A stretch of DNA of 64,000 bases from an uncultured Lachnospiraceae bacterium. Lineage in GTDB: Bacteria; Bacillota; Clostridia; Lachnospirales; Lachnospiraceae. The stretch is from positions 1 to 64,000 of the forward strand of contig CADAOF010000012.1 of the NCBI GenBank assembly GCA_902789555.1, written 5' to 3'. The translations under genes and the position numbers were made by a program. Shown here in pieces: positions 22,318 through 30,970 of the stretch; within the stretch, counting starts at the first letter, position 1, and every line of letters begins with the position of its first letter. Under the pieces are notes generated by a model, which was given only the letters and a program-made list of their open reading frames with translations, was not told the DNA's origin and made no database searches.

Positions 22318-23397
22318 TCAGATCTTCACATACTGCCCGCCGCTGACCGGGCGCGCCCAGCCGGATTCCTCCAGGGAAAGAAGGATGAGGCTCAGTTCGC
22401 CGAGGCCGTAGCCGGTCTTCATCATGATCTCCTCCAGGTGCTGGGGATCGTGGGAAAGGGCGCGCAGGACATTTTTCTGCGCAGAAGAAAGATTTGCCGC
22501 GGAACGCGCTCCGCGCTTTCCCTTTGTTCCTGCCGCGGGACCTTCGATCTGCAGCAGGGTCAGGACGTCTTCCACGCCGGTCAGGATCCCCGCGCCCTGG
22601 CGGATCAGATCGTTGCAGCCTTCGCTTAAGGGATCGTCCAACCTTCCCGGAAGGGCAAAGACGTCCCGGCCCTGCTCCAGCGCCTGATCCACGGTGATGC
22701 GCGTGCCGCTTACCGCCCGTGCCTCAATGACCAGCAGAACGTCCGCAAGCCCGCTGATGATCCGGTTCCGCATGGGAAAATGGTACGGGAGCGGCGGCGT
22801 TCCCGGCTTGTATTCACTGATGACGCCGCCCTGCGCACAGAGTTTTTCATAGAGCGGCCGGTTGACCGAAGGGTAGGCCTGGTCCACGCCGCAGCCGAGG
22901 ATCCCGAATGATCTTCCGCCGGCAGCAACGGCCGCGGACTGCGCGTAGCCGTCGATGCCCATCGCCATGCCGCTGATGACGTTCACGCTGGCTCCGGCCA
23001 GTTCCCTGCCGAAACGCTCCGCCATGGAGCGACCGTAGAAACTGCAGCGCCGCGCCCCGATGACCGCCGCCGTTTTGCCGTCTTCAGGCGGAAGCCCGCC
23101 CTTCCGAAACAGGACCGCCGGCGGATCCGGGATCGTCAGCAGCCGCTTCGGATAGTCCCCATCCGCGGGACAGCACCAGCTGATCCCCTGCGCGGCAAAG
23201 CCGTCCCGCTCCCGGAGGAGCTCATCCAGCCGGCGTTTTGAGGCATTGAGCGCTTCCTGCTGCCTTTCGCCGACCGGAAGCATATGCTGCCGGAAGATCT
23301 CTTCAGGGGAGCCGTACAGGCCGAGGAGTCTTCTTGCCGCGGAGGCGCTGAAATCCTCCGTGACGCCGAGCCAGTACCAGTAATCTCTTGTTTCCAC
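22318..23397 (-). CDS. dprA: DNA processing protein DprA
   Basis: A 359-residue DprA/Smf protein, which loads RecA on incoming single-stranded DNA during transformation and is also widespread in non-competent species. The SAM-like N-terminus begins METRDYWYWLGVTEDFSASAARRLLGLYG. The Rossmann core carries VIGARRCSFYGRSMAERFG, SGMAMGIDGYAQSAAVAAGG, GCGVDQAYPSVNRPLYEKL and VIEARAVSGTRITVDQALEQGRDVFALPG. The C-terminal winged helix ends EESGWARPVSGGQYVKI. The gene starts three bases after the comM stop. A short A+T-rich gap separates it from topA. Confidence 0.96.
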   Translation of the reverse strand: METRDYWYWLGVTEDFSASAARRLLGLYGSPEEIFRQHMLPVGERQQEALNASKRRLDELLRERDGFAAQGISWCCPADGDYPKRLLTIPDPPAVLFRKGGLPPEDGKTAAVIGARRCSFYGRSMAERFGRELAGASVNVISGMAMGIDGYAQSAAVAAGGRSFGILGCGVDQAYPSVNRPLYEKLCAQGGVISEYKPGTPPLPYHFPMRNRIISGLADVLLVIEARAVSGTRITVDQALEQGRDVFALPGRLDDPLSEGCNDLIRQGAGILTGVEDVLTLLQIEGPAAGTKGKRGARSAANLSSAQKNVLRALSHDPQHLEEIMMKTGYGLGELSLILLSLEESGWARPVSGGQYVKI

Positions 23398-23400
23398 GGC

Positions 23401-24930
23401 TCACATCCAAAACTTTTCCTCTGATCCGCGATATCCTGCGGCCTCAGCAATATCTTCAAGGGAAATATTTTCTCTATCAGCCAGGTCGGCGATGGTGCGC
23501 GCCACCTTCAGGATGCGGTGGTAGGCCCGCGCACTCAGCCCCTTGATCTCGAAGATGCGCTTCAGATAGTTCTCTTTCTCGGTGTCCAGCGGGCAGTAGG
23601 TTCGGACTTCCTTCCCGCTCATGCGGGAATTGAAACGGATGCCGCTGCCGGCAAAGCGCTCAGCCTGCCGCGCCCTTGCGCGCTCCACGCGGGCGCGGAT
23701 CTCGGCCGAGGATTCGTTCTTTCCCCGGTGGACCAGGTCCTTATAGCGAAGGGTCGGCGCCTCCACGCAGAGGTCCAGACGGTCGAGGAGCGGGCGGCTC
23801 ACGCGCTTCAGATAGGCCGAGACCTCCGCGTCCGAGCAGTGGCAGCGGTTCCGGTCCGGATAGTAGCCGCAGCGGCAGGGATTCATGGCCGCGACCAGCA
23901 TTACGTCCGCAGGGAAGCGGAAGGAGCCCTGCACCCTGGCAATGTGGACCTCCCGGTCTTCCAGCGGCTGGCGGAGCGCCTCCAGCGCCGCCTTCTGGAA
24001 CTCCGGCAGTTCGTCCAGAAAGAGAACGCCGCGGTCTGCGAGCGAGATCTCGCCGGGCTTCGGCTTCGATCCGCCGCCAACGAGGGCGTAAGGCGAAACG
24101 GTATGGTGCGGCGAGCGGAAAGGCCGCCGCAGGATCAGCGGATGCTCCTCGCTGAGAAGTCCGCAGACCGAATAGACCTTCGAGACCTCGAGCGCTTCCT
24201 CCAGACTGATCGAAGGCAGGATGGTGGGGATGCGTCTTGCGATCATGGTCTTCCCCGAACCGGGCGTCCCCACGAAGAGCAGGTTGTGCATGCCGGCAGC
24301 CGCGACCTCCGCCGCCCGCCGCATCACGCTCTGCCCGTTCACCTCGGCAAAGTCCACCTCATCGCTTCCCGCGGCTTCCGCAAGCCGTTCCCGGATGCGG
24401 CAGGGAAGCGCCGGGATCTTCCCCTCGGCAAGAAGCGGCAGTTCGCCCAGATTCCGGAGCCCGATGACGTCGATGCCTTCGACGAGTGAGCCTTCGGCCG
24501 CGTTTCCCGCAGGTACCACGCAGCAGCGGAATCCCTCCTCCTTCGCGGCGCCGACCATGGTCAGGATCCCGGAGACCGGGATGAGGCTCCCGTCCAGCCC
24601 CAGTTCCCCGATGAAGACCGCCTCCTCCGGAAGCCGCCCGAGGTCGATCAGTTCCGCCGAAAGAAGGAGCGCTGAGGCCACCGCCAGGTCGAAGCTCGTC
24701 CCTTCCTTCCGGATGTCCGCCGGAGAGAGATTCACGGTCACGTGCCTCGGCGGCAGCGTGAAGCCGGTATTTTTCAGCGCAGTGCGGACGCGGTCCTTCG
24801 CTTCCCGGACTTCTGCCCCCAGAAAGCCGACCATGGACATTTCCGGAAGGCCTGAGGATGCGTCGCACTCCACGCGGATCAGGACCCCCTCCATTCCGAA
24901 GAGGGCCATAGCATTGATCTTGCTGTACAT
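23401..24930 (-). CDS. comM: ComM/YifB family Mg chelatase-like ATPase
   Basis: A 509-residue AAA+ protein of the YifB/ComM family, which in transformation acts as a branch-migration helicase (family knowledge). The N-terminal Lon-like domain begins MYSKINAMALFGMEGVLIRVECD. Walker A is FVGTPGSGKTMIARRIP, and Walker B and sensor are GVLFLDELPEFQKAALEALRQPLE. A zinc-binding stretch has NPCRCGYYPDRNRCHCSD. The C-terminal Mg-chelatase domain is SARAYHRILKVARTIADL. The start at 24930 is chosen over 24948 because AAAGGAAAAC directly precedes it. It shares an operon with dprA. Confidence 0.95.
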   Translation of the reverse strand: MYSKINAMALFGMEGVLIRVECDASSGLPEMSMVGFLGAEVREAKDRVRTALKNTGFTLPPRHVTVNLSPADIRKEGTSFDLAVASALLLSAELIDLGRLPEEAVFIGELGLDGSLIPVSGILTMVGAAKEEGFRCCVVPAGNAAEGSLVEGIDVIGLRNLGELPLLAEGKIPALPCRIRERLAEAAGSDEVDFAEVNGQSVMRRAAEVAAAGMHNLLFVGTPGSGKTMIARRIPTILPSISLEEALEVSKVYSVCGLLSEEHPLILRRPFRSPHHTVSPYALVGGGSKPKPGEISLADRGVLFLDELPEFQKAALEALRQPLEDREVHIARVQGSFRFPADVMLVAAMNPCRCGYYPDRNRCHCSDAEVSAYLKRVSRPLLDRLDLCVEAPTLRYKDLVHRGKNESSAEIRARVERARARQAERFAGSGIRFNSRMSGKEVRTYCPLDTEKENYLKRIFEIKGLSARAYHRILKVARTIADLADRENISLEDIAEAAGYRGSEEKFWM

Positions 24931-25097
24931 GTTTTCCTTTCCGTGCAATGAATCGTTCCCTTTTTGCGCACGAAAAAAGGGAGATGACTCTCCCTCAGAC
25001 CCGGAAACATCATAGCACGGATCTCACTGCGTGTAAAGAGCGGGGCGCCGGCATTCGACAACAGTCCTTTTTTCACCCTCTCCGCACCGTTTTCCGC

Positions 25098-25126
25098 TTG
25101 CCTTGCACCGCATTTCAGGGTACAAT
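25098..25126 (+). promoter_or_regulatory. fbp promoter
   Basis: TTGCCT (25098-25103), a 17-bp spacer and TACAAT (25121-25126) lie 32 bp upstream of the fbp start. The rest of the 227-bp gap to divergent comM shows no gene. Confidence 0.6.
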
Positions 25127-25157
25127 AAGATTATCACAAGTCCCGGGGAGGGCCCAA

Positions 25158-27107
25158 ATGGACAAGAACGACCTGCGCTATCTGGAAGCGCTTTCTTATC
25201 AGTACCCGAGCATTGCCAAAGCCTCGACCGAGGTCATCAACCTGACCTCCATCCTGCATCTGCCGAAGGGAACCGAGCACTTCATCAGCGACGTGCACGG
25301 CGAATACGAGCAGTTCGCCCATATCCTGAAGAACGGCTCCGGCAGCGTCCGCAGCAAGATCGATCTGGAATTCGGCTTCGAACTCAGCCGCGAGGACAAG
25401 ACCGAGCTGGCGACCCTCATCTACTATCCGCAGGAAAAGATGGCGCTTGTCGAGGAATCCGGCACCGATATGAACGAATGGTACCGCATGCAGCTGCTGC
25501 GTCTCATCCGCGTAGCCAGACGCGTGTCGGTCAAATATACCCGCTCAAAGGTCCGCAAGGCCATTTCCGCAGACTTTCGCTACCTCGTCGAGGAGCTGAT
25601 GACCGACAACGACATCCCGGACAAGGCCGGCTACTATGAAGGCATCCTGGAAGCCATCATCAAGACCGGGCAGGCCAGGACCTGCATCATGGCCTTCTCC
25701 GCCATGATCATCCGCCTGACCGTCGACCACCTGCACCTCATCGGAGACATCTACGACCGCGGTCCCGGCCCTCACTTCATCATGGAAGACCTGATGCACT
25801 ATCACTCCCTGGACATTCAGTGGGGCAACCACGACATCATCTGGGTCGGCGCCGCCTGCGGACATCCGCTCTGCGTGGCCACGGTCCTCCGTCTGTCCGC
25901 CCGCTATGCGAACCTGGACATTCTTGAGGACGGCTACGGCATCAACCTGATCCCGCTCATGCGCCTGGCGATCGATGAATACGGCGACTGTGACTGGCAC
26001 GCCTTCACCGTCAAGAGCAGCGCCAACGCCCTCGGCGAGGACCTGACCCTGGACGCGCGCATGCACAAAGCCGCTGCCATCCTTCAGTTCAAGCTGGAAG
26101 GCCAGTGGGTCATGCGCCATCCCGAGTACGAGATGGAACACCGCCTCCTGCTCGACAAGATCGACTACGAAAAAAAGACCGTCACCGTGGACGGCGTGGT
26201 CTGGCCAATGGAGGACGTAGACTTCCCTACCGTCGACCGCGACAACCCGTACGAGCTCACGGTCCGCGAGCAGCTGGTCATCGATCAGATTTGCTTCGCC
26301 TTCAAGAACAGCGAAAAGCTGCAGCGGCACATCCGTTTCCTGCTGAACAAGGGGAGCCTCTACCTCAAGGTCAATGGCAACCTTCTCTACCATGCCTGCA
26401 TCCCGGTCGACCCGGACGGCAGTTTCCACACCATGGTGCTGGACGGGGTGCCCTACAAGGGCAAAGCCCTGATGGACGCCGTCGACAGCTACATCCGCAA
26501 GGCCTATTTCGGCAACGAGGGCGCGGAGAAGGACTACGCCACCGACCTCATCTACTACCTTTGGAGCGGTGAGTGGAGCCCGCTCTTCGGCAAGGAGCGA
26601 ATGACCACCTTCGAGCGGCAGTTCATACTGGACAAGACCACCCACGAGGAGCCGAAGATCCCGTATTACAAGCTGATCGAAAATGAGGAGATGGTGCACC
26701 GGATCTTCGACGAGTTCGGCCTTGACTGGGAGCACGGCAAGATCGTAAGCGGCCACGTTCCCGTGAAGCGCAAGAAGGGCGAAAGCCCCATCAAGTGCGG
26801 CGGCAAGCTCCTGATCATCGACGGCGGCTTTTCCAGAGCCTACCAGTCCACGACGGGCATCGCCGGCTATACCCTGACCTACAATTCCCACGGGATGAAG
26901 CTGGTCGAGCATGAGCCTTTCACCTCCACGGAAGACGCCATCCGCACCGGGACCGACATCCACTCCGAGACCACGCTGATCGACCGCTTTGAGGACCGCG
27001 TGACCGTCGGCGATACCGACAACGGCCAGAAGCTCAAGCAGAACATCATCGACCTCATGTACCTGCTCCAGGCCTACCGCGGCGGCGAGATCCCCGAACG
27101 GGAATGA
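25158..27107 (+). CDS. fbp: Fructose-1,6-bisphosphatase, class III
   Basis: A 649-residue class III fructose-1,6-bisphosphatase, which removes the C1 phosphate in gluconeogenesis. The metallophosphatase motifs appear in order: FISDVHGEYEQFAHIL (about residue 43), IGDIYDRGPGPH, WGNHDIIWVGAA, SGHVPVKRKKGE and IIDGGFSRAYQSTTGIAGYTL. The length matches the Bacillus enzyme (about 670). The start at 25158 follows GGGGAGGG by five bases, and the N-terminus MDKNDLRYLEALSYQYP is the family's. An in-frame ATG at 24948 would lie in the promoter region. It is monocistronic, with a strong terminator at 27191-27221. Confidence 0.96.
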   Translation: MDKNDLRYLEALSYQYPSIAKASTEVINLTSILHLPKGTEHFISDVHGEYEQFAHILKNGSGSVRSKIDLEFGFELSREDKTELATLIYYPQEKMALVEESGTDMNEWYRMQLLRLIRVARRVSVKYTRSKVRKAISADFRYLVEELMTDNDIPDKAGYYEGILEAIIKTGQARTCIMAFSAMIIRLTVDHLHLIGDIYDRGPGPHFIMEDLMHYHSLDIQWGNHDIIWVGAACGHPLCVATVLRLSARYANLDILEDGYGINLIPLMRLAIDEYGDCDWHAFTVKSSANALGEDLTLDARMHKAAAILQFKLEGQWVMRHPEYEMEHRLLLDKIDYEKKTVTVDGVVWPMEDVDFPTVDRDNPYELTVREQLVIDQICFAFKNSEKLQRHIRFLLNKGSLYLKVNGNLLYHACIPVDPDGSFHTMVLDGVPYKGKALMDAVDSYIRKAYFGNEGAEKDYATDLIYYLWSGEWSPLFGKERMTTFERQFILDKTTHEEPKIPYYKLIENEEMVHRIFDEFGLDWEHGKIVSGHVPVKRKKGESPIKCGGKLLIIDGGFSRAYQSTTGIAGYTLTYNSHGMKLVEHEPFTSTEDAIRTGTDIHSETTLIDRFEDRVTVGDTDNGQKLKQNIIDLMYLLQAYRGGEIPERE

Positions 27108-27190
27108 GAGTGCTTCCCCGTGATCGGCAAGCCGCAGGCGCCGCCGGAACGGTTGGAAGCACCTCCGCTGCAGAGCCCGAAAGGCGCAAA

Positions 27191-27221
27191 CCGTGAAAAT
27201 GTCTGCATTTTCACGGCTTTT
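27191..27221 (+). terminator. fbp terminator
   Basis: CCGTGAAAAT (27191-27200) and ATTTTCACGG (27207-27216) form a perfect 10-bp stem with a six-base loop, followed by CTTTTTC. It lies about 85 bp after the fbp stop. Confidence 0.9.
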
Positions 27222-27233
27222 TCTTGTCATTTC

Positions 27234-27264
27234 TGCAACCATACCATCTTATTTTCCGCTATAG
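27234..27264 (+). promoter_or_regulatory. Candidate ECF-type promoter of the sigma factor operon
   Basis: TGCAACC (27234-27240), 16 bp, then CGCTATAG (27257-27264) resembles ECF sigma promoters (AAC in the -35, CG-rich -10) more than a sigma-A promoter. This would give autoregulation with a leader of about 25 bases before the TTG start. It is inferred from position and resemblance only. Confidence 0.4.
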
Positions 27265-27292
27265 AAGGTGAAGAGGAAAGGAGGATCTCGCT

Positions 27293-27853
27293 TTGGATGA
27301 CGACAGAATCATAAAGCTCTACCTGTCCCGAGACGAGTCCGCCATCCGTGAAACGGCAGCAAAGTACGGCGCACGCATCAGGGCTATCGCTTTCGCCATT
27401 CTGGAAAACCGGGAATCTGCAGAAGAATGCGAAAACGACACCTACCTGGAAGCCTGGCAGCGCATCCCGCCGAACGAGCCCTACGGCTTCCTCTTCGAAT
27501 ACCTCGGAAAGATCACCAGACACCTCGCGATCGACGAATGCCGGCGCCGAAACGCACAGAAACGCCAGGCTGTTTACTGCGAGCTCACCCAGGAAATGGC
27601 GGAGTGTCTGCCCGGACCGGAAAACGTGGAAAGCCGGATGGAAGAACAGGATGTCCGGCGGATCCTGACGGCGTACCTCGGCAGATGCACGAAAATGCAG
27701 CGCGCTGTTTTCCTGCGGCGCTACTGGTATTTCGACAGCATTTCCGAGATCGGCAGGCGTTTCGGCTTCAGCGAGGAAAAGGTCAAAAGCATCCTCTTCC
27801 GGATGCGGAGCGCCCTGAAAAAGGAGCTGGAAAAGGAAGGTTATTCGGCATGA
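27293..27853 (+). CDS. ECF-type RNA polymerase sigma factor
   Basis: A 186-residue sigma-70 family protein with only regions 2 and 4. Region 2 is IRAIAFAILENRESAEECENDTYLEAWQRIP followed by YLGKITRHLAIDECRRR. Region 4 is TKMQRAVFLRRYWYFDSISEIGRRFGFSEEKVKSILFRMRSALKKELEKEG, ending in the HTH. It starts with TTG: AAAGGAGG lies eight bases before 27293, and the ATG at 27297 is in another frame. Its stop overlaps the start of the membrane protein gene (ATGA), the typical arrangement of an ECF sigma and its anti-sigma factor. Confidence 0.92.
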   Translation: MDDDRIIKLYLSRDESAIRETAAKYGARIRAIAFAILENRESAEECENDTYLEAWQRIPPNEPYGFLFEYLGKITRHLAIDECRRRNAQKRQAVYCELTQEMAECLPGPENVESRMEEQDVRRILTAYLGRCTKMQRAVFLRRYWYFDSISEIGRRFGFSEEKVKSILFRMRSALKKELEKEGYSA

Positions 27854-29565
27854 AGGCGGATGAATTACTGAACGACATCGGGGATGTTCCCGAAAAATGG
27901 ATAAAAGAAGCAGGGGAAGAATATGCGAAGAAGAGCCGCCGGCTCAGGATCCTGACCAAAGCTGCCGCAGCGGCCGCCTGCTTGGGGCTTGTCATCTTTG
28001 CTGTTTCCCGCATCCCCTGGAAGCAGAAGCCGGCAAACGCCGGCAGCACGGACATCACCGCGGAAAACGCGGGGGAGATAAAAGAATTTATCTCCGTGGC
28101 CGTTCCGGCACTTTCTCCGGATGCCCTGCATCAGCTGGATGAACGGCAGGCGCAGCAGAAAGAGACTGAAAAGAAGGTAAGCGCCTATCTGGATCAGATT
28201 CATGCCAATGCCCAGGATATGTCCCTGCACATGAATCTTCTGCCGGTCGGAAACCGGGTCTGCTGGTTTGACTGCAGCGCCGGCGCCTTCTATGGCAGCA
28301 GCAGTCAGAAAGCGGAAGAACTCAGCAGCCAACTGGAAGAGCTCAAGGGTGATATGTTTTTGCAGCGCACGGAAGAGGTCTGGTACCGCCTGAAGGACAT
28401 GCCGGGTCTGAAATATCTGATTCTGGAAGACGCAAACGGCCTTTCTCTCTGGCAATTCAACAGCTTTTATACCCCGGACAGTCTCCCGCAGGATCCGGAT
28501 CTGTCCTATGATCCGGCAAACGATCCTTTCCGGACCGCATATCCGGAAGCAGACTTCAGTGCGGTCAGCTACGGCGAGCTGTATCAGACCATTTACGGGC
28601 TGAACGGCCCTGAAGACATTCTGCGGATCACCGCGACTCCGCCGACCATGATCGGAGGTTCTCTTGCCGATGACATCCGGGCAAAGATCGGTACGCTGAC
28701 ACTTGCCGACACAGAAACACTTGCTGCTTTTTACGAAGTCATCCGGAACGCGCCATATAACAGCAAAGCCCCGACAAGTATCGACAGCAGCCGCTTTTCC
28801 TACAGTTTTTCAACCCGTGCAAAAGACAAGGACGGAAGCGGTGAATCCGTATGGGGCCAGCGATATCTCTGCATAACGCTGAAAAACGGAATAACGATCG
28901 ACAGTCTTAAGTATGATGCGCTTTCCGGGATCTTCTTTGAGCACGGCAGCGTTCTTCCCTCCTTCCTTTCCGACGGGCAGGCTGCCGTTCTGAACCGCAT
29001 CCTTGAGATCGAACAGGACGCCTCCTCCCTTGAACTTACGGAGAAATATCAGCGAGACTTGCTGCACAACCAGGCAGCTTCCCGTGACGGCGACCGTCTG
29101 CTGGCTTACCTTGACAGCCATCCGGACAGTGAACTGAGCCGGCACTTTGCCGGCTTCTGGATCAGTGACAGCCAGCAGATAACCGTTCTTCTCTCCTGCG
29201 AAGCACCGGGCTGCCTTAAGGAGCTGGAAAGCATTGGTTTTGAACGCGGTGCGGAGATCATACGGGGCAGTTTCGGTTCCTACCGTGAAACGATGAAGCT
29301 GCTGGACGAACTGAACCGCGAGATCTCGCGGATCAATCAAATCGTGCTGAACGGTCAGGGAACGGCAGCAGAAAAAGAGCTGATGACGTATTTCCCCTGC
29401 ACGCACTATGATCATCTGACAAACAGTATCTCCGTCAGCGTCTCAGCGCCGGACAAGGAAAGTGAAGAGCGTGCCGTCGCACTCTTCAGAGAGTTGGTCG
29501 GCGACCACCCGGAAGTGACATACAAAACGCTGGCTAAGGATGAAGTGACCGCAATCGACTACTAA
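27850..29565 (+). CDS. Membrane-anchored partner (putative anti-sigma) of the ECF sigma factor
   Basis: A 571-residue protein. The N-terminal approximately 35 residues are cytoplasmic (MKADELLNDIGDVPEKWIKEAGEEYAKKSRRLRIL), followed by one membrane segment (AAAAAACLGLVIFAVSRI) and about 515 extracytoplasmic residues with no known domain. That topology and the four-base overlap with the sigma gene suggest an anti-sigma or signal-sensing partner. I do not recognise the classical zinc anti-sigma HxxxCxxC motif, so the sequestering mechanism is unknown. Repeated mentions of surface-like segments (SLWQFNSFYTPDSLPQDPD, WISDSQQITVLLS) hint at ligand sensing. The start at 27850 is fixed by GGAAAAGGAAGG just upstream. 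Confidence 0.75.
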   Translation: MKADELLNDIGDVPEKWIKEAGEEYAKKSRRLRILTKAAAAAACLGLVIFAVSRIPWKQKPANAGSTDITAENAGEIKEFISVAVPALSPDALHQLDERQAQQKETEKKVSAYLDQIHANAQDMSLHMNLLPVGNRVCWFDCSAGAFYGSSSQKAEELSSQLEELKGDMFLQRTEEVWYRLKDMPGLKYLILEDANGLSLWQFNSFYTPDSLPQDPDLSYDPANDPFRTAYPEADFSAVSYGELYQTIYGLNGPEDILRITATPPTMIGGSLADDIRAKIGTLTLADTETLAAFYEVIRNAPYNSKAPTSIDSSRFSYSFSTRAKDKDGSGESVWGQRYLCITLKNGITIDSLKYDALSGIFFEHGSVLPSFLSDGQAAVLNRILEIEQDASSLELTEKYQRDLLHNQAASRDGDRLLAYLDSHPDSELSRHFAGFWISDSQQITVLLSCEAPGCLKELESIGFERGAEIIRGSFGSYRETMKLLDELNREISRINQIVLNGQGTAAEKELMTYFPCTHYDHLTNSISVSVSAPDKESEERAVALFRELVGDHPEVTYKTLAKDEVTAIDY

Positions 29566-29596
29566 AGCCGCCGGAGCCGTCACGAAAGCAAAGAAA

Positions 29597-29631
29597 ACCC
29601 CCGTTTTCCTCGGAAAACGGGGTCTTTTTTT
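29597..29631. terminator. Bidirectional terminator between convergent operons
   Basis: Stem ACCCCCGTTTTCC / GGAAAACGGGGT (29597-29623, one bulged C) followed on the plus strand by CTTTTTTT. The A-rich left flank gives a T-tract on the minus strand too. It separates the ECF operon from the DUF4129-like gene. Confidence 0.88.
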
Positions 29632-29650
29632 ACCGCCTGAAAGCCAGGGC

Positions 29651-30970
29651 TCATCCCTTCTTTTTGATTTTGTCCAGCAAGTCCTTCATCCTGCGCGCAT
29701 CCTCTTCAGACGGTATCTCCTCCAGTTGATATCGGGATTCTTCATAAAGCTCCGTAAACGCGGAAAGCTCCGCCGGACCGGCAGCCGCGCTTTTTTCTGC
29801 ATGGTTTTGGATCTCGCCGCAGGTTTCCGTCCTGGCGAACGTGACCCGCAGTTTTCTCAGATACTGCAGGAATTCGCCGTACAGGTAACGCATGCGTTCC
29901 CGCGGGTCCGCGCTTCTTCTCTTCGGTTTTTTCTCGCTCTGCGCCCTTTCTTTCTGCGGAAGCGTCTCACGGACTTCGTCGGGGTAGCCGCTTCCGTATT
30001 TCTGCCCGCGCTCCCGGAGTTTCCGGATCAGTTTGCGGATCTGCCGCACAAGCACCCAAAGCAGGATCAGTACTGCAATGCCGATAAAGATGTAGGCAAT
30101 GACCTGCGAAAGATCCTCGCCTTCGATGTCATAATGTTCCTGTGCCGGTTCCGGGCTCTCGGCATTCGGGATCCCTCCCGGCTCTGCGGTTTCCTCCGTC
30201 GGCTGCGTCTCCCGCTCCCACTCCGGCCTGTCCACGTGCAGGAGCCGCACGATCGCGGCAAGCAGCGCCGTCAGCCCGCGGCCCGCAGGCTTCAGCACGT
30301 CATTGATGAGGAAATGCGCCGCCTGCTGCAGATAGACGAAAGGATCGGCGGCAAATACCAGGGTGACGATCACGGCAAAGATCAGCGTATCCCGCAGCTG
30401 GCGGCGGTTGAACGCGTGCTCGTCGACGATGCCCTCACCCGCGCGCAGGCCGCGCAGAAGAAGAACGCCTGTCACAAGCAGCACGATCACATGCGGTATG
30501 ATGCTGTTGATTGCCAGTTTCAGGACTTCAAGCCGCGATGACGAACTGTCCGCATAGACGCCGGTCATCGTTGCCAATGCAATGAATCCGATCAGGATCA
30601 GCAGCATGATCGCCGAAAACTGGTATTTTGCCATAAAATCGGCGTGCGTCGTTCTGTGCCGCAGAAGCGGTATGAAAGCCGCAGCCGCAGCGGTCCCCAG
30701 AAGATGGACCGCGAAATGGATCAGCGGGCAGTGCCAGAACACAAGCGGAAGAAAGCCAAGCAGCGCCGTCAGCCCGCCCAGTGCATAAAACAGCCCCTCT
30801 TTGCCCGCGAGGCGCCGGGAAACACCGGGCAGCAGGCAAAGCAGCAGCCCGAAATACAAACAGGAAAAAGCCAGGAACGGCATCCTGACGCCGGTAAGCA
30901 ATACCGCAAAGAGGGCGAGGCAAAGATAGACAAGCGCTGAAGAATAGGCCGTGCGGAAAAAGCGGTTCAT
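29651..30970 (-). CDS. Multi-pass membrane protein, DUF4129-like
   Basis: A 439-residue protein. The N-terminal half has about seven membrane segments (starting SSALVYLCLALFAVLLTGV). A charged, Pro/Glu-rich loop (ERETQPTEETAEPGGIP) and one more segment (VIAYIFIGIAVLILLWVLV) precede a cytoplasmic C-terminus. The C-terminus (RMRYLYGEFLQYLRKLRV, then LTELYEESRYQ in spirit: AFTELYEESRYQLEEIPSEED) resembles the DUF4129 tail found beside MoxR/DUF58 genes. The gene overlaps the DUF58 gene by four bases. Function is unknown. The operon type is often linked to envelope assembly or stress in other bacteria. Confidence 0.7.
   Translation of the reverse strand: MNRFFRTAYSSALVYLCLALFAVLLTGVRMPFLAFSCLYFGLLLCLLPGVSRRLAGKEGLFYALGGLTALLGFLPLVFWHCPLIHFAVHLLGTAAAAAFIPLLRHRTTHADFMAKYQFSAIMLLILIGFIALATMTGVYADSSSSRLEVLKLAINSIIPHVIVLLVTGVLLLRGLRAGEGIVDEHAFNRRQLRDTLIFAVIVTLVFAADPFVYLQQAAHFLINDVLKPAGRGLTALLAAIVRLLHVDRPEWERETQPTEETAEPGGIPNAESPEPAQEHYDIEGEDLSQVIAYIFIGIAVLILLWVLVRQIRKLIRKLRERGQKYGSGYPDEVRETLPQKERAQSEKKPKRRSADPRERMRYLYGEFLQYLRKLRVTFARTETCGEIQNHAEKSAAAGPAELSAFTELYEESRYQLEEIPSEEDARRMKDLLDKIKKKG

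Noticed and set aside
25545-27242. A 565-codon minus-strand frame
   Set aside because: Antisense to fbp, whose catalytic motifs are complete on the plus strand.
27297-27299. ATG at 27297 as start of the sigma factor
   Set aside because: It is out of frame with the sigma region 2/4 sequence. The TTG at 27293 has correct spacing to AAAGGAGG.
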